Shown here piece by piece: positions 12,721-24,388 of a stretch of 64,000 nucleotides of DNA (its first letter is position 1; each line of letters opens with the position of its first letter). Position numbers and translations under genes: made by a program. Location of the stretch: contig NW_004454225.1 in assembly GCF_000283155.1 (NCBI RefSeq), positions 3,755,786-3,819,785 of the forward strand, in the 5' to 3' direction. Under the pieces are notes generated by a model. The model saw only the letters and a program-made list of their open reading frames with translations, searched no databases and was not told the origin of the DNA. The stretch comes from Ceratotherium simum simum. Lineage: Eukaryota > Chordata > Mammalia > Perissodactyla > Rhinocerotidae.

Positions 12721-13042
12721 TTAGTGGGGCCCTCCCCAGCCCCACCAGGGCCTCTCTGATGTCTCTGAGAAGCCTATTCTAGCTCCTCTGGCAGGAACCA
12801 GGAACTATGTATAGATTTTGTCACTAATTTGAGTAGCCAGTGTTGGGTCTCCATGTGTGACTAGGGGTTAAGCTGTCACCTTCTGAGCCTCAGTATGCCT
12901 GTCTCTCAAATGGGGTCAAATGCCAGGTAAGGCTGGATCAGGGAGGGGTAGGGGCTGGCTCTGGGGAGGCTGTTGAGGTCACATCACTGCCAGGAGCTCC
13001 TCAGGGACCCGGGTGGGACTTAGGCTGGAGACATCAGACTGG
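12721..13042. other. CYP2D 3' flank of copy D
   Basis: From about 12817 to the poly(A) signal at 13043 this matches the sequence just downstream of CYP2D-B (28620-28829) and CYP2D-A (58630-58860), for example 'gtgttgggtctccatgtgtgac' versus 'tgctgggtctccatgggtgac'. It contains a MIR-like block near 12865-12910. The LTR-bracketed insertion present in the other two units is absent here. Confidence 0.65.
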
Positions 13043-13216
13043 TTTATTGTACATCATGGCCCCCACTGAGGAGTGGGTTGGGGACTTGGCGCCCCCCTCT
13101 AGCGAGTCACAGCACAGAGCTGGTAGGGGGACGGGGTCACTACGAAGCCAAAGACACCGTGGTTGCTGGGGCGGGGCTGCCCAGCAGGCACTGAGAAGCT
13201 AAAGCGCTGCAGGAGG
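13043..13216 (-). pseudogene. CYP2D-D: exon 9 remnant (deletion scar)
   Basis: Minus-strand 13216 to 13099 reads as the last 118 bases of CYP2D exon 9: [20 protein letters not shown], then VFG and [12 protein letters not shown], then a TAG stop at 13099-13101. An AATAAA signal follows at 13043-13048, as in copy A. Homology stops abruptly at 13216. After about 70 unmatched bases, sequence at 13289 onward matches the CYP2D 5' flank, at a point about 315 bases before the copy A start codon. The haem-binding segment and exons 1-8 are gone. This is the trace of a whole gene removed by deletion. Confidence 0.85.
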
Positions 13217-13288
13217 CTCTCCAGGTGCTTACATCGGCTGGAGATGGGGGAGAGACGATATGTCCCCACTACCCGCCTGACCCCTCAG

Positions 13289-14100
13289 CATCGTATAGGC
13301 TTTGAGGAGGAACCAGGGGTCTTTGGGCTTGATCCTGCCACCCACCTGTCACATTAGGCCTCTCATCCCCTAATGTGGTGACAGTCTCATCTCCAGAACA
13401 TGTCCTTGAGTTCCTCTACCTCACTTAACTCCTTCTGAGACGCCTTCACCTGGGAGGTCATTGGCACTTGGCTGATGATGACAGGGACCATGCGTGCAGG
13501 GGGTGGCAGGGAGACAGAGGGGGCTGAGGGTCTCCATTTGTCTCCTACACCTCACACTGTATACTTGACACACACAGACACAGACACACGTAATCACACG
13601 CAAACCACTCATCCATTCCCAGACAATTACCCAAAGGCTCACACATGCACACACACCCATAGAAACACTAAACAGAAATCTACTCACCCACAAAACCAGC
13701 CACACTCAGACAGCACTCACATGAACACTCGAACTGATGCTTGCACACAAGGTGACCAGATTCTCACACACACACACAGACCAAGCACCAAGTGCCCTGG
13801 TTCTCAGCGAGGCCAGTGGATGCGTGGGTGGGACCTCTTCTGCTGGAGGCTGCTCCCTGCGGGGCTCAGGGTCCTCACCTGGCTTGCAGCACAGCCCGGA
13901 TTCCTAGGCTCTGGTGTGGCCATGGCAAGTTTAAATCTGGGTGTCTAGGAGCAAAAGGGTTGTTATCTGAGCTCCCCATTTACCCTGACCGGACAATTGG
14001 TGGAGCCCGGAGCCCCCTTCCCAAGCTTGTGACATCTTCCAGTCACTTCCTGAGAGATATTGTCATCCCACTGCATTCTGGCCTCTATAGTTTCTGATTA
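13289..14100 (-). other. CYP2D 5' flank of copy D with microsatellite
   Basis: The block 'gcatcgtataggctttga...ccaggggtctttgggcttgatcctgccacccacctgtcacatta' matches the 5' flanks of copy C (near 46800-46870) and copy A (near 63480-63550). It is followed by the same CA-rich microsatellite and then by a shared stretch to about 14100. The promoter-proximal part (HNF4 and TATA region) is not present. Confidence 0.7.
13555..13790. repeat. Imperfect CA-rich microsatellite
   Basis: Runs of (CA)n, acacaga and cacac-type words. An equivalent tract occupies the same relative place upstream of copies C (47060-47310) and A (63750-63930). Confidence 0.8.
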
Positions 14101-14274
14101 GAAATCTGATGTCAATGTTATTGAGGACAGATCCTTTTTTCTCGATGAGGCACATCTCACATCTTTGAATTTGCATTCAAAATTCTCTCTTTGTCTTTAG
14201 ACAGTTTGATTATGATGTGTGCAGATGTAGATCTCCGATTTTATGCTACTTGGAGTTCACTCAGCTTCTTGGTC

Positions 14275-17200
14275 GTATTGATTAATTTTTTATTACTTTA
14301 TTGAGGTCATAATAGTTTATAACATTGTGAAATTTCACTTGTACGTTATTACTTGTCAGTCACCATACACATGTGCCCCTTTACCCCTTATGCCCATCAC
14401 CCAACCCCTTTCTCCTCTGATAACCACTAATCTGTTCTCTTTATTCATGTGTCTATCTTCCACATACGAATGAAATCACACAGTGTTTGTCTTTCTCTGT
14501 CTGGCTTATTTCCCTTAACATAATATCCTCAAGGTCCATCCATGTTGTTGTAAATAGGAGGATTTTGCCTTTTTTATGGCACAGTAGTATTCCATTATAT
14601 GTATATACCATATCTTCTTTATCCCTTTATCAGTTGATGGGCACTTGGGTTGCTTCCACATATTGGCTATTGTGAATAATGCTGCAATGAACATAAGGGT
14701 ACATAAGTCTCTTCGAATTGTTGATTTAAAGTTCTTCAAATAAATACCCAGTAGTGGGATAGCTGGGCTGTATGGTATTTCTATTTTTAATTTTTTGAGA
14801 AACCTCCATACTGTTTTCCACAGTGGCTGCACCAGTTTGCATTCCTACCAGCAGTGTATGAGCGTTCCCTTTTCTCCACATTCTTTCCAACATTTGTTAT
14901 TTTGTGTCTTGGTAATTATAGCCTTTCTAACAGGTATAAGGTAGTATCTCATTGTGGTTTTGATTTGCATTTCCCTAATGATTAGTGATGTTGAACATCT
15001 TTTCGTGTGCCTGTTGGCCATCTGTATATCTGCTTTGGAAAAATGTCTTTTCATATCCTTTGCCCATTTTTTGATCAATTTGTTTGTTTTGTTGTTGTTG
15101 AGTTGTATGAGTTCTTTATATATTTTGGAGATTAACCCCTTGTCAGATATATGATTTGCAAATATTTTCTCTCGGTTGCTGGGTTGCCTTTTTGTTTTTT
15201 TCCTGGTTTCCTTTGCCTTGCAGAAGCTTTTTAGTCTGATGTAGTCCCATTTGTTTATTTTTTCTTTTGTTTCCCTTGCCTAAGTAGACGTGGTATTCGA
15301 AGAGATGCTTCTAAGACTGATGTCAGAGTGTACTGCCTATATTTTCTTCTAGGAGTTTTATGGTTTCACTTCTTACCTTCAAGTCTTTAATCCATTTTGA
15401 GTTAATTTTTGTGTATGGTGTAAGATAATGGGTCTACTTTCATTCTTTTGCATGTGGCTGTCCAGTTTTCCTAACACCATTGATTGAAGAGTCTTTCCTT
15501 TCTCCATTGTATGTTCTTGGCTCCTTTGTTGAAGATTAGCTGTCTGTAGACGTGTGGTTTTATTTCTGGGTTTTCAATTCTGTTCCATTGATCTGTGTGT
15601 CTGTTTTTGTACCAGTACCATGCTGTTTTGATTACTATCGCTTTGTAGTATATATCAAAGTCAGGGGTTGTGAAACCTCCAGCTTTGTTCTTATCTCTCA
15701 GGATTGCTTTAGCTATTCAGAGTCTTTTGTTACCCCATATGAATTTTAGGATTCTTTGTTCTATTCTGTGAAGAATGTCATTGGGATTCTGAATGTGACT
15801 GCATTGAATCTGTAGATTGCTTTAGGTAATATGGACATTTTAATTATGTTTATTCTTCCAATCCATGTGCATGGAATATCTTTCCATTTCTTCATGTCAT
15901 CATCGATTTCATTCAATAACGTCTTATAGTTTTCATTGTATAGGTCTTTCACCTCCTTGGTTAAGTTTATTCCTAGATATTTTATTCTTTTTGTTGTGAC
16001 TGTAAATGGGATTTTATTCTTGAGTTCTCTTTCTGTTAGTTTGTTATTAGAGTATAGCAATGCAACCGATTTTTGTAAGTTGATTTTGTACCCTGCAACT
16101 TTGCTGTCATTGTTGATTATTTCTAAGAGTTTTCCAACGGATTCTTTAGTATTTTCTATACATAGGATCATGTCATTTGAAAAAAGTGAGAGTTTCACTT
16201 CCTCATTGCCTATTTGGATACCTTTCATTTCTTTTTCTTGCCTAATTGCTCTGGCCAAAACCTCGAGTACTATGTTAAATAAGAGTGGTGAGAGTGGGCA
16301 CCTTTGTCTTGTTCCTTTTCTCAGAGGGATGGCTTTCAGTATTTCCCTGTTGAGTATGATATTGGCTGCAGGTTTGTCATATATGGCCTTTATTTTGTTG
16401 AGGTGCTTTCCTTCTATACCCATTGTATTGAGAGTTTGTATCACACGTGGATGTTGGATCTTGTCAAATGCTTTCTCTGCATCTATTGAGATGATCATGT
16501 GGTTTTTATTCCTCATTTTGTTAATGTGGTGTATCACATTGATTGATTTGCGGATGTTAAACCATCCCTGCGTCCCTGGTATAAATCCCACTTGATCATG
16601 ATGTATGATCCTTTTAATGTATTGCTGTATTTGGTTTGCCAACATTTTGTTGAGGACTTTTACATCTATGTTCATCAGTGATATTGGCCTGTAATTTTCA
16701 CTCTTTGTGTTGTCCTTGTCTGGTTTTGGTATCAAGGTAATGTTGACCTCATAGAATGAGTTAGGAAGTGTTCCATCTTCTTCAACTTTTTGGTATAGTT
16801 TGAGAAGGACAGGTATTAAATCTTCTTTGAAGGATTGGTAAAATTCTCCAGAGAAGCCATCTGGTCCTGGACTTTTATTTTTTGGGAGGTTTTTGATTCC
16901 TGTTTCAGTCTCTTTGCTTATGGTTGGTCTTTTCAGAGTCTCTATTTCTTCTTGATTCAGTTTTGGGAGGTTGTATGAGTATGAGAGTTTATCCATTTCT
17001 TCTAGATTGTCCAATTTGTTCTATACAGTTTTTCATAGTATTCTCTTATACCCTTTGTATTTACGTGGTGTCCATTGTAATTTCTCCTCTTTCATTTTTA
17101 ATTTTATTTGAGCCTTCTCTCTTTTTTTTCTTAGTGAGTCTGACTAAGAGTTTGTCAATTTTGTTTATCTTCTCAAAGAACCAGCTCTTAATTTCATTGA

Positions 17201-20125
17201 ACCAGCTCTTAATTTCCTTTCTATTGTTTTTTTGGTTTCAATTTCATTTGTTTCTGCTGTAATTTTTTTATTATTTCCCTCTTTCTGCTGACTTTGGGCT
17301 TTGTTTGTTCTTCTTTTTCTAGTTCTATTAGTTCTAGTTTAAGATTACTATTTGAGATTTTTCTTGTTTGTTAAGGTGGTCCTGTATGGCTATGAATTTC
17401 CCTCTTAGAACTGCTTTTGCTGCATTCTATATGAGTTGGTATGATGTATTTTCATTTGTCTCCAGATATTTTTTGATTTCTCCTTTAATTTGTTAATTGA
17501 GCCATTTGTTGTTCAGTAGCATGTTGTTTAGTCTCCACATGTTTGTCACATTCCCAGCTTTCTTTTTGTAGTTGATTTCTAGTTTCATAACATTATAGTA
17601 GGAAAAGGTGTTTGATATGATTTCAATCTTCTTAAATTTATTGTCTTGCCTTTTTTCCCAACATATGGCCTATCTTTGAGAATGTTCCATGTGCATTTGA
17701 GAAGAATGTGTATTCTTCTGTTTTTGGTTGGAGTGTTCTACATATATCTATTAAGTCCATCTAGTCTAGTTTTTCATTTAATTCTACTATTTCCTTGTTG
17801 ACTTTCTGTCTGGATGGTCTATCCATTGATGTAAGTGGGGTATTGAAGTCTCCTACTATTACTGTGTTGCTGTTAATTTCTCCTTTTAGGTCTGTCAATA
17901 GTTCCTTCATGCACTTTGGTGCTCCTGTGTTAGGTGCATATGTATTTATAAGTGTTATGTCCTCTTGGTGGAGAATCCCTTTTATCATTATATAATGCCC
18001 CTCTTTGTCTCTCATTGCCTGTTTTATCTTGAACTCTACTTTGTCTGATGTAATTATGGCATCCTCTGCTTTCTTTTGTTTGCCACTAGCTTGGAGTGTC
18101 ATCTTCTGTCCCCTCACTCTGAGTCTGTGTTTGTCTTTAGAGCTGAGATGTGTTTCCTGGAGGCAGCATATTGTTGGGTTTTGTTTTTTAATCCACCCAG
18201 CCACTCTGTGTCTTTTGATTGGAGAATTCAATTAATTTACATTTAGAGTGATTATTGATATATGAGGGCTTAATACTGCCATTTTATCATGGTTTTCCAG
18301 TTGTTCTGTATTTCCCTTGTTTCTTGTCCCATGTATTTCCAACAGCCAATTCAGCTTGGTGACTCTCTATGATGATTTTTCTCAGTTTTCTCTTTATTTA
18401 TCATTTGTTTCTCTGTTCTGTTTCTTTCTTTAGTGTTACCGTGAGGTTTGTATAAAAGATCTCATAGGTGAGATAGTCCATTTTCTGATAGCCTCGTTAT
18501 CTCCTTAGTCTAAGCAGATTCCATCCCTTTCCTCTTCCTAAGGTATTGTTGTCACAACTTATTCCGTTTTGTGTTGTGAGTTTGTGATTAAAATGAAGTG
18601 ATTATAGTTATTTTTTATGCTTTCCTTCCCTTTATCTTTACTATTATACTTAAGTGTTTGCTAACCTGTTCTGATAGGCAGCTGCAATTTTCTGATTTTG
18701 TCTGTCTATTTATCTTCTTGCTCAAGGCTTTGTAAACCCTTTCTTTTTTTTTCAGATATGAGGGCCTTCTTGATCATTTCTTGTAGAGGGAGTCTTTGGT
18801 GATAAACTCCCTCAGCTTTTATTTATCCAGGAAAGTTTTTATTTCTCCATTGTGTCTGAAGGATAGTTTCACTGGATAGAGTATTCTTGGCTGAAAGTTT
18901 TTGTCTTTTGGTATTTTGAATAGATCATTCCACTCTCTCCTAGCCTATAAGGTTTCTGCTGATAAATATGCTGAAAGCCTGATAGGGGTTCCTTTCAAGG
19001 TTATTTTCTTTTGCCTTGCTGCTCTTCATATTTTTTCTTTGTTGTTAGACTTTTGCCAGTTTTACTAATATATGCCTTGGAGAAGGTCTTTTTACATTGA
19101 TGTAATTAGGATTTCTATTAGCTTTATTTACATGTAATTCCAGTTCCTTCCCCAGGTTTGGGAAGTTCTCAGCTATTATTTCTTTGAACAAGCTCTCTGC
19201 TCCTTTCTTTCTCTCTTCTCCCTCAATATCTATAATCCTTATGTTGCATTTCCTAATTGAGTCAGATATTTCTTGGAGAATTTATTCATTTCTTTTTAGC
19301 CTTAGTTCTGTCTCCTTCTCCACCTGAAGCATTTCTATATTTCTGTCCTCTAAATTACTAATTGTGTCCTCCATAATATCAGCTCTGTTTTTATGGATTC
19401 CAGATTTTTAAAAATCTCATTCATTGTGTTCCTTATCTCAAAAATTTCTGATTTATTTTTAGAGTTTTAGTCTCTTTTGTGAAGAATTCTCTCTGCTCAT
19501 TAATTTTATTCCTGAGTTCATTGAACTATCTTTCTGAGTTTTCTTGTAACTCTTTGAGTTTCTTTATGATAACTATTTTGAATTCTCTGTCATTTAGATT
19601 TTACATTTCTGTGTCTTCAGGATTGGTTTCTGGGTACCTGTTATTTTCCTTCTGGTCTGGAGTGTTAATGTATGTATTCATGCTGTTTGATGGGGTGGAC
19701 TTTTGCCACTGCATAGTGGTAGTATCTGGTCACATATTCCACCTGCCACCACTGAGAGGGGGCAAGAGCTGTGTTTTCTGAGCCTGCTGCAACCCCCGGC
19801 AGTTGTGCCCATCCATGGTAAGAAGGCTGTCTGTGTCTGGCCCCTGTTGCTTTACGTGTGTATGTGCAGGAGCACTGGTGGGGATCCCCTGCCCTGGATG
19901 ACTGGCCAAGTTGATGCACCAGGCCAGATTGGGGGGCAGCTTCTTTCCCACCTGTGCTCCCACTCTGCACTCACTGGCTGCCCACCTGGGATGCTTGGCT
20001 TAGTGAGGGCGTCCCTGCGGTTTCTTAGCCACCTCGGTGTGGAGCATTCCCATGGCCTGGGAGGCAGCTCTGAGAGTGAAAGCACTCCCGTGGAGGGCTA
20101 CTTTTCCCCCCTTCTCCTCTCAGAG
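14275..20125 (-). mobile_element. LINE-1, nearly full length, minus strand
   Basis: The 3' end lies near 14275-14290 (attaattttttattactttattgagg). ORF2 covers about 14.4-18.3 kb, ORF1-like sequence about 18.3-19.7 kb, and a GC-richer 5' UTR piece to about 20125. At 20126 the sequence returns to amplicon flank matching 49570 in the other unit. No YY1-type 5' end was seen and I found no clear target-site duplication, so the element may be 5' truncated or its insertion site rearranged. It is absent from the copy A unit. Confidence 0.8.
14400..18300 (-). pseudogene. L1 ORF2, inactive
   Basis: The endonuclease part (17761-18231) has the CCLQETH and TPLTSMDRPSRQK blocks. A 417-residue open frame at 15761-17014 holds most of the reverse transcriptase, with [15 protein letters not shown] and LIPKPDKD. 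The catalytic FADD-type motif reads FSND, so one of the two essential aspartates is lost. The flanking frames are interrupted. This is transposon sequence. Confidence 0.85.
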
Positions 20126-21479
20126 TTGAATGTTGGCTGCCATGCAGTAAGAAGAGAGAGCTTAGGGTCCCCTGAGATCTTTCCTGAGCATGCACATAGC
20201 TGCACACAGCCATACACACGTGCATGGCCTCTTAGATTCCCAGGAATGTGTCAGAGCTTCTCAAAGCCCCTGTGGGCATCTCATGCTCCAGCATCTCCTT
20301 TTAAGTTTTGGGGTTAGTGTATAGTTTGTCCCAACTGTTATCCATTGTCTCATGCAGATTTGATTTTCAACAGTGGTCTCTGATTACTTTCAACAAACTC
20401 TCTTGAGGAAAAGGCTGTTTGCACTAGGGGAGCTCTCAGGTCACACACAGACAGCCCTTCACACGGGGTCTTCTAGTGAAGGCCCAGCCAGGAAAAATAG
20501 TGACAAGTCCTTGGGAATGAGATTTTGAATATGCTGCAGTACCGTGTACTCCTTCAGGAGGCTTCCCTGGGAATGTGGGTGATTCTTTTCAAGGCTACTT
20601 CTCAGTTGGAGATCAGAGGATAGGACCAGGGAAGTGGCAATGCCCCCGTGAAGCTAGTTCTTCATACTGAGATTCAGCCATTTTCCTTGAAAAACGCTCC
20701 TGAGTAGCCATGAGATTTTGGTTAATTCTCAGACTTCTGAAAAAGTTGTCTATCATTATGTCAATTTTCTTATTGCTTTTCTGGAATGGCCAATTTTCAG
20801 AGATCTGCCACATTTTCTTGTATCACTGCTCTCCTGAGGGGTGTTTATGAGACCATAGATGTCTCAAAATGTTTTCATTCACACTTGACTAATAGTTCAG
20901 CTGTGTATAGAATTCTAGATCGGAAATAACTTTCCTGTAGCATTTTAAAGACCTTTCTCATTGTCTTCTGCCTCAAGTATTGGTGTTCAGAAGTTTGATG
21001 ATAGTTCAGTTCCTAAAACTGAGACGTCTTTCTTCTATGTAACTCTGCAAGTCTTTAGCTTCTTGTTATGGTCACCCTGCAAAAGCACGAGAGATGCCCC
21101 AACACAAAATTTGATTTGGATGTTGACTGATGACACCATTCCCACAACAAGTGGGTATGGAAAGCTTTATTACTTGCATCATTGAGGTCTCTTGGCAGAG
21201 CAGGACAGGCCTCTCAAGCAGGACCCAAATGGCTTGAGAGAGCCAGGAAAGGAGACTGGCCTGGACATTTACTGTGGTTAGGTGATGGGCTGGCATGAGG
21301 ACTCATGTGTAAGGATGGAGGCCTGACGGTTTGAAACTCTAGTATGACCAAAAGAGAGAGCACCAGGATTTATTATCAGCTTGTCCAGATGTGGGGGTCA
21401 AAGGAAGAGACAGAGAACATGCTTAACGACTATCAGAAGTAAAACATCAAAAAATGGAGTCACACCACTCAGAATGGGG
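20126..21479. other. Amplicon flank with old LINE debris
   Basis: No gene is seen. The segment is similar to 49570-50860 in the copy A unit, for example 'ccttgagaaaagactgtttgcac' type blocks near 20400 and 49810 and 'ttatggtcaccctgcaaaa' near 21066 and 50460. It contains an old LINE block near 20880-21060. Confidence 0.6.
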
Positions 21480-22727
21480 AAAAAGCCCAGATAGCCAGAG
21501 TATCAATAAATCCACAGAGTTCCTGCTTCTATAGGCCTACCTCCTCTTCTCAGGGGCCTCACATCTTCACAAACCGAGTGTGGTCCTGTCCACATTCCCT
21601 GTCCCGACAAGCCACAGGAATACCCCCTCCTGCCACCAAGCCCTGACACGACAGTGGATGCCCTGGAGAGGCTGAAGGGGTCCCTGGCTGGCTTTCTGAT
21701 TCAGTGCTAAGAAACAGACCAAATTCCCTGAGTGCTGAGAGCTGGGAGTTCCCTGTCATGAGGGCACCTGGAAGGTGCTGGTGCATCCCTTCTCAGGGAT
21801 TCTGTTGGGTGGGTGTCCTCTGGAAAAACAGGCCTGGAGAGGCTGTTTCTACCCTGAGTGTCTGTGGCCCCCAAGCTGTTACCTATGTGCACCAGGGGGT
21901 CTACCCAAAACTCAGGTAAGCAGACAGTCATTAGAAACCTTGGGCACTGCCTGTGTGCTCAGTCCAGAGGCAGCGTATTGTGGGGGTGGGGACAGATGGA
22001 GACAATGGCAGTCGCTGCCCTGGACTGGAGCTCTAGGCTAATGAGGTTACAGCCTCATAGTCAGAGCAGGAAGACAGGACCTAGCGGCCATCTGGTATAT
22101 GATCTCATTGGCTGAATGGGAAACAGAAGCCCAGGGCAGGGAGGGACAGGCAGGGGTCATGGACTGTCCTGGCAGAGCAAGGATGAGAGCTAGGGGGTCC
22201 TCCTCCAACGTTGCGATGTGGCCTCTTTCTCCTCTGGCTATCCCACTGTCATATGGGTACAAGGTTGACAGCCATCCCCATGGCATGCCTCCCACCCACA
22301 GGGCTCAGTCCCTGCCCCTGGCCAAGCCACCTGAGAGCCCAGCCTGACCCAGCCACTCTGAAGACAGTGATGTGGGTTGGAGCCCAGACAAGTGTCCTCC
22401 TTCTGCTTCAGCCTGGCCATGAGCAACTCCTCCTGGGGAGGCTCCTGGATATGAACGTCCCTGAGGGGCTGGGAAAGGGATACCACCCTATCCTGGGGTG
22501 ACTGAGATGCTCAGGGAGGTGCTCACTCCTAGACTGCCATCAGGCTTCCCAGGGAGGGCTCTGGCGCCTGAGGACTGAACATGGCACATACCTTCCAGGC
22601 CATCCCTGAGATCCCCACCAATTGGGGTGTCATCTGTGAAGTGGAGCAGCAGACTTGATGGTGCTGACTGAGCTCTGGCCCATGGTACAGGGGGTAGAAT
22701 TATGCTTCTGGTGTGGTCATCCAGGCT
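21480..22727 (+). repeat. Amplicon segment S, copy in the B unit
   Basis: Direct repeat of 11140-12720 and 50870-52460. Relative to the copy at 50870, about 320 bases equivalent to 50890-51215 are missing, which removes the copied last exon of the plus-strand gene. The retained part starts at 'tatcaataaatccacagag' near 21500. Confidence 0.8.
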
Positions 22728-23267
22728 GAGTGAGTCCTTTGCAGTAAAGAGAAAGCCTGCAGGTTTGGAGGGTTCAACTCCAGCAAGTTGTAAAGCAATG
22801 ACTGGCCTCTGGCCAGCTCCTGGGAGATGACCTTTATGCCCTGGGAATATTCTGCCAGATAACCATATCTTTGTTTTCCTGGAGCCTCAGGCAATACTGG
22901 ATCCTTCACGCTAACAATGTGACATGTGGTAGGGACCTTGCATCTCCCTGTATCAGTCTTGCCTCTAGAGGAGCTGGAGACTTAGTCACTGCTGTCATCC
23001 ACACAGGTGCTCTGTGCCTACACCACCAATCCCAATAAAATCCCTGGATGCCAATGCTTGATTGTTCTTCCCTGACTGGCATTATTCTGTGTGTGTGTCA
23101 CTCCTTGTTGCTGGGGAATTAGGCACTGTCTGTATGACTGCCTTGGAAGAGAACAAATAGAAACCTGATCTGTGCTTTGTTATGTGTTTGTCTGTCTGTA
23201 TTATGTACCTTTTACATTTGCTGATTTGATCTATATCCTTTCACTGTAATAAACTACAGCTGCCATT
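22728..23267 (+). repeat. LTR-like repeat, upstream member of a pair
   Basis: The region has 'ccaataaaatccctgg' and 'actgtaataaactacagc' signals. It resembles 27930-28600 in the same orientation: 'cctttgcagtaaa' versus 'cctgtgcaataaa', and 'gcactgtctgtatgactgcc' versus 'gcactgtctgcacgaatcc'. The paired members bracket the ~5.9 kb insertion. Its equivalent in the A unit is 52460-52991. I infer an old endogenous retroviral LTR; family not identified. Confidence 0.55.
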
Positions 23268-23629
23268 GATAGAATGTTTGTGTCCCCCAAAATTCATATG
23301 TTGAAAGCTAAGCCCCAGTGTGATAATATTTGTTAGTGGGGTTTTGGGGAGCTGACTGGGTCATAAGGATCGACCATCCTCATGAGTGAGATTGGAGCCC
23401 TTATAAAAGACAATCCAGAGAGACCCCTTGTTCCTTCCACCAGGTGAGGACACAGTGAAAAGGTGACCCTTCTATGAACCAGAAAGCAGGACCTCACCAG
23501 ACATCAAATCTGCCAGATCCTTGATTTTGGACTTCTCAGACTCCAGAACTGTGAGAAATAAACGTTTGTTGTTTATAACCCACTCATTCTACAGTATTTT
23601 TTCTAGCATCCCAAACAGACAAAGACAGT
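23268..23629 (+). repeat. Solo LTR-like repeat (ERVL-MaLR-like)
   Basis: The well-known block order is present: 'tgtcccccaaaattcatatg', 'cagtgtgataatatttgttag', 'gtgaggacacagtgaaaaggtg', 'ccagaactgtgagaaataaa', then a tail resembling 'cagacaaagaca'. This is a common mammalian LTR-type repeat of about 370 bases. The same copy occurs at 52992-53352 in the A unit, so it predates the duplication. Confidence 0.65.
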
Positions 23630-24388
23630 AACCATGAATATAACAGCATTAATGAAGGTTGTGAGTCCTCCACCAAATCATTGATTCTAGGATGGTCTTG
23701 GGGACCCCTGACAGAGTTGGCTTCAAAAGTGGCATTCACTAGAAGAACCCTGACTCTCTGGAACGTGGTGAAGGCACAGTTTTGGAAAAGGAAGAATGAG
23801 GGGTGGTGGTTGACCAACATTCATTCCTGAATGGTTTCCACATCGCTCATGAAGTGACGCAGCAGGTGCACTGCAGTCACTTACTGGAGGTAAAAGTCAC
23901 CTGTGGAATTTAGAAATGGTAGAGCTAACCTCTGAGGGGTTGGTTCACTGGGTATGTAAAGAAATGCATAAATAAACCCCAACTCTAAGAAGCAGACTAA
24001 TGTGCAATCTGGAGGTTATTTATATATGTAATTAGTTAAAATGAAAATAGAGGAGAGTGTGGGGCTAGATGCTAACACTGCAGCGAGCTCAGATTTCATC
24101 TGGTCCGAGATACGGCCACTTGAATCAAGGATGCTCCCAAAGGGAAAAATTATGCTGGGACAACAGAAAGCACCTCTATGACCTCTGGCCACTACGGATG
24201 TAGTCCAACTTGGTGTAGGGCAAATCTGGAAATTACTGAAAAGTTTCTTTTAACCTGAGAAGGGGGATTATTCTACCTCTCCTTTAAATGCCATGTGGAA
24301 CTTTCCAGATGAAGTGGCTGATATGCTACCTGTGCATGCAAGCCATGCTGGATTGGCTTGATAGAGATCAGGATATCTGTCCACCACA
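23630..24388. other. Unassigned spacer inside the duplicated insertion
   Basis: No gene or clear repeat. It is similar to 53353-54117 in the A unit, including 'gaacatgcaagccatgctgga'-type landmarks near 24335 and 54070. Confidence 0.5.

Noticed and set aside
15761..17014. A 417-residue reverse transcriptase frame as a possible host gene or retron
   Set aside because: Its flanks, the endonuclease piece upstream and the 3' UTR identify it as L1 ORF2. The FADD-type catalytic motif is mutated to FSND.
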